From Reyranella aquatilis (GTDB lineage: Bacteria > Pseudomonadota > Alphaproteobacteria > Reyranellales > Reyranellaceae), in assembly GCF_020880995.1 (NCBI RefSeq), contig NZ_JAJISD010000002.1, forward strand, positions 310,001-374,000: DNA of 64,000 nucleotides, in the 5' to 3' direction. Below are positions 62,296 through 64,000 of the stretch, in pieces. Every line of letters starts with the position of its first letter. The first letter of the stretch is position 1. A model generated the notes under the pieces. That model was given only the letters and a program-made list of their open reading frames with translations. It ran no database searches and was not told where the DNA came from. The position numbers and the translations under genes were made by a program.

Positions 62296-63192
62296 ATGCA
62301 CAAGCGGCTGCTGGAATCCTTCGTGGCCGTCTATCGGTCGGGGTCGCTCGTCGAGGCCGCCGAGCGCCTCAACATTTCGCAATCCGCCCTCTCCCGCCGC
62401 ATCACGGAATTCCAGCACCGACTGGGTCTCCCTCTGTTCGAACCGTCGGGCCGCGGCATGGTGGCGACCAGCGATGCGCACGACCTGCTGCCACTGGCCT
62501 CGGCGGCGCTGGAAGGCATCGCCCGGCTGGAAGCGGCGGCCCGGGTCAACAGCGTCCAGCCCGCGGTGCACATCACGGTGGCCGCGACCGCCCACACGAT
62601 CGAAACGGTGGTGGCGCCGCGGATCGCGGACGTCGTCCGGACCCGGCCGAACGTCCGCATCGGCGTCATCGAGGCGAACGGCGTCGAGATCGAGAACCTG
62701 GTGCTGAGCGGCGAGGCCTCGATGGGCATCACCGGACGCCCGCGCTACGACACGGGTCTCGTCTACCACCAGATCGTGCGGCTCGACATTCTGGCGGCCT
62801 CGCCCGCTCCCTTCACGGCCAGCGAGCGCCGGCACGGGATCGACCTGCGCACCCTCAGCGAGCGCGATCTCCTGGTGCTGGACCGCGGGTACCAGTCGCG
62901 CCTGACGCTCGACGCAGCCCTGCGATTGCTCTCCCTGTCGCCGAGCATCCGCCACGAAGGTGGCTCGGGGACGGTGATCCTGGCGCTGGCGCGAGCGGGC
63001 CTCGGTACCGCCGTCATCCCCGCGACCACCCAGACGGACCTCCCTACGGCCAAGATCATCGCCAACGGGATCGTGCTCGGCATGGATCTCGCGGCGATCT
63101 GGGATCCGGCGCTGCGCTGGCGGACCGAGGTCGAGCAGTTCGCGGAAGCGATGCGGGCGTCCTTCATCCGCAAGCGCTCACGGCGCGGCTGA
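62296..63192 (+). CDS. LysR family transcriptional regulator
   Basis: 298 residues. N-terminal winged HTH (LLESFVAVYRSGSLVEAAERLNISQSALSRRITEFQHRLGLPLFE) and a C-terminal effector-binding domain with typical two alpha/beta halves. Likely controls the divergent Bug receptor/TauD dioxygenase operon. ATG 62296 is preferred; an upstream in-frame ATG (62251) lies inside the palindromic binding site. Confidence 0.9.
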   Translation: MHKRLLESFVAVYRSGSLVEAAERLNISQSALSRRITEFQHRLGLPLFEPSGRGMVATSDAHDLLPLASAALEGIARLEAAARVNSVQPAVHITVAATAHTIETVVAPRIADVVRTRPNVRIGVIEANGVEIENLVLSGEASMGITGRPRYDTGLVYHQIVRLDILAASPAPFTASERRHGIDLRTLSERDLLVLDRGYQSRLTLDAALRLLSLSPSIRHEGGSGTVILALARAGLGTAVIPATTQTDLPTAKIIANGIVLGMDLAAIWDPALRWRTEVEQFAEAMRASFIRKRSRRG

Positions 63193-63195
63193 GGC

Positions 63196-64000
63196 CTAGC
63201 CTTTTACCGCACCGGCCGTGAGCCCCGAGGACATGTAGCGGCGGAAAGCATAGTAGATGGCGGCCGGCGGCAGCGCGTAGAGGAAGCCTGCCGTCATCAG
63301 CAGTTCCCACGGCGAATCGTCGGCCGACAGGAAGTTGCCGAGCGCGACCGGGAGCGTGATCGCCGTGTCCTTGGACAGTAGCAGGAACGCGTAGAGATAC
63401 TCGTTCCAGGCCAGCAGCAGCGCGTAGGTACCGACGGCAATCAGCGACGGCACCATCAGCGGCAGGTAGATCAGGCGGAACAGCTGGAACGGCGAGGCGC
63501 CGTCGATCATGGCGGCCTCGTCGAGTTCGACCGGCAGCTTGTCGGAGGCCTGGCGCAGGATCCAGATCGCGTAAGGCGAGGCGATGGTGGCCATCGCGAG
63601 CACCAGGGCCCAGTCGTTGTTCAGCAGCCCGTACATGCCCATGGTCTTGTACATCGGCACCGCCAGGAACGCGGCCGGGATGAAGTAGGTCAACAGCGCG
63701 AGGTTCATCACCGTGCGGCCGCCCTTCATGCGCAGCCGGCTGATGGCGAAGGCCGCGGCCGTCGCCACGAACAGCGTGATCGCCGCCGTGCCGACCGAGA
63801 TGATCACCGAGTTGAACATCTGCAGCCAGAAGTGATTGAGGAAATGGTGCTTCTGGCCCACCACCGTGCCGAAATTGCGCAAGGTCGGACTAGTCGGCCA
63901 GAGCTGGCCCGAGAAGGCCGCGTCCTTGGGTGAAATCGCGAACAGGAACATGTGGTAGATCGGGATCAGCGTCCACAGCAGCACCGGGATGCCGATCAGT
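63196..64000 (-). CDS. Sugar ABC transporter inner-membrane permease (MalG-like), start cut by window edge
   Basis: About 268 residues are present; the N-terminus lies beyond the right edge (LIGIPVLLWTLIPIYHMF continues from it). Binding-protein-dependent permease: the EAA loop DEAAMIDGASPFQLFRLIYLPLMVP and the MalG pattern of helices. Would pair with MalF-like and MsmK-like partners outside the window. Convergent with the LysR gene, 3 bp apart. Confidence 0.88.
   Translation of the reverse strand, partial: LIGIPVLLWTLIPIYHMFLFAISPKDAAFSGQLWPTSPTLRNFGTVVGQKHHFLNHFWLQMFNSVIISVGTAAITLFVATAAAFAISRLRMKGGRTVMNLALLTYFIPAAFLAVPMYKTMGMYGLLNNDWALVLAMATIASPYAIWILRQASDKLPVELDEAAMIDGASPFQLFRLIYLPLMVPSLIAVGTYALLLAWNEYLYAFLLLSKDTAITLPVALGNFLSADDSPWELLMTAGFLYALPPAAIYYAFRRYMSSGLTAGAVKG

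Overview
The window is 64 kb of very GC-rich, densely packed chromosome from what looks like a free-living alphaproteobacterium. Clues are the CHCC zinc-finger protein, the alphaproteobacterial form of uracil-DNA glycosylase, a divergently placed ETF-quinone oxidoreductase gene, several orphan TctC/Bug-type solute receptors and many acyl-CoA enzymes. A Reyranella-like or rhizobial/rhodospirillalean member would fit, but the genus cannot be fixed from this sequence. There is one tRNA, no rRNA, no CRISPR array and no recognisable insertion sequence. GTG and TTG starts are common and many neighbouring genes overlap by 4 bp.

Layout. 1-8.6 kb: a GMC flavoprotein (cut by the window edge) divergent from an amidohydrolase; a four-gene chain coupled by 4-bp overlaps (RAM-domain regulator, serine hydrolase, YqhA-type membrane protein, unknown); a DEAD-box helicase, a cupin, a MATE exporter and a MAPEG protein. 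8.6-17 kb: a 1167-residue multidomain flavoprotein divergent from heme A synthase ctaA, followed by a large envelope protein with SEL1 repeats, two peptidoglycan-binding domains and a 16-copy Pro-rich repeat. 16.4-22.7 kb: ispE, a TPR protein and ETF-QO in one operon, divergent from a MetX-like hydrolase and a uracil-DNA glycosylase. 22.8-28.7 kb: GNAT, ketopantoate reductase-like, oxalyl-CoA synthetase-like and malate synthase genes, divergent from the urate oxidase puuD; together they suggest purine-derived glyoxylate/oxalate use. 28.7-29.5 kb: a possible membrane-anchored toxin-like protein with an overlapping partner. 29.5-40.6 kb: crotonases, MaoC, acyl-CoA ligase, SDR, RidA, a dioxygenase, a group of small exported proteins, an orphan Bug receptor and ubiX.

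41.7-47.1 kb is the most unusual part. Directly 3' of tRNA-Arg(CCG) lies a 56-codon RiPP precursor with a lasso-peptide leader (YxxP, LG, Thr at -2), followed by an asparagine-synthetase-like lasso cyclase. A second 57-codon precursor, clearly homologous to the first, sits 4.4 kb away on the opposite strand behind a thiolase and an SDR gene. Both predicted cores are 21 residues, share Gly3, Gly6-Ala-Asn-Asp9 and Lys18-Thr-Ser20, and would give a 9-residue macrolactam ring closed on Asp9. No lasso protease, RRE protein or exporter is seen in the window, so maturation would depend on genes elsewhere.

47.1-64 kb: marC, a receptor-type class III nucleotide cyclase, an RraA-family protein, a ChaA-type antiporter, a branched-chain amino-acid-type ABC transporter (livF-G-H-M plus a divergent binding protein with a strong terminator), two more Bug receptors, an MFS permease with a secreted MetX-like hydrolase, a LysR regulator divergent from a Bug receptor/TauD-type dioxygenase pair with a palindromic LysR-type site between them, and the end of a sugar ABC permease.
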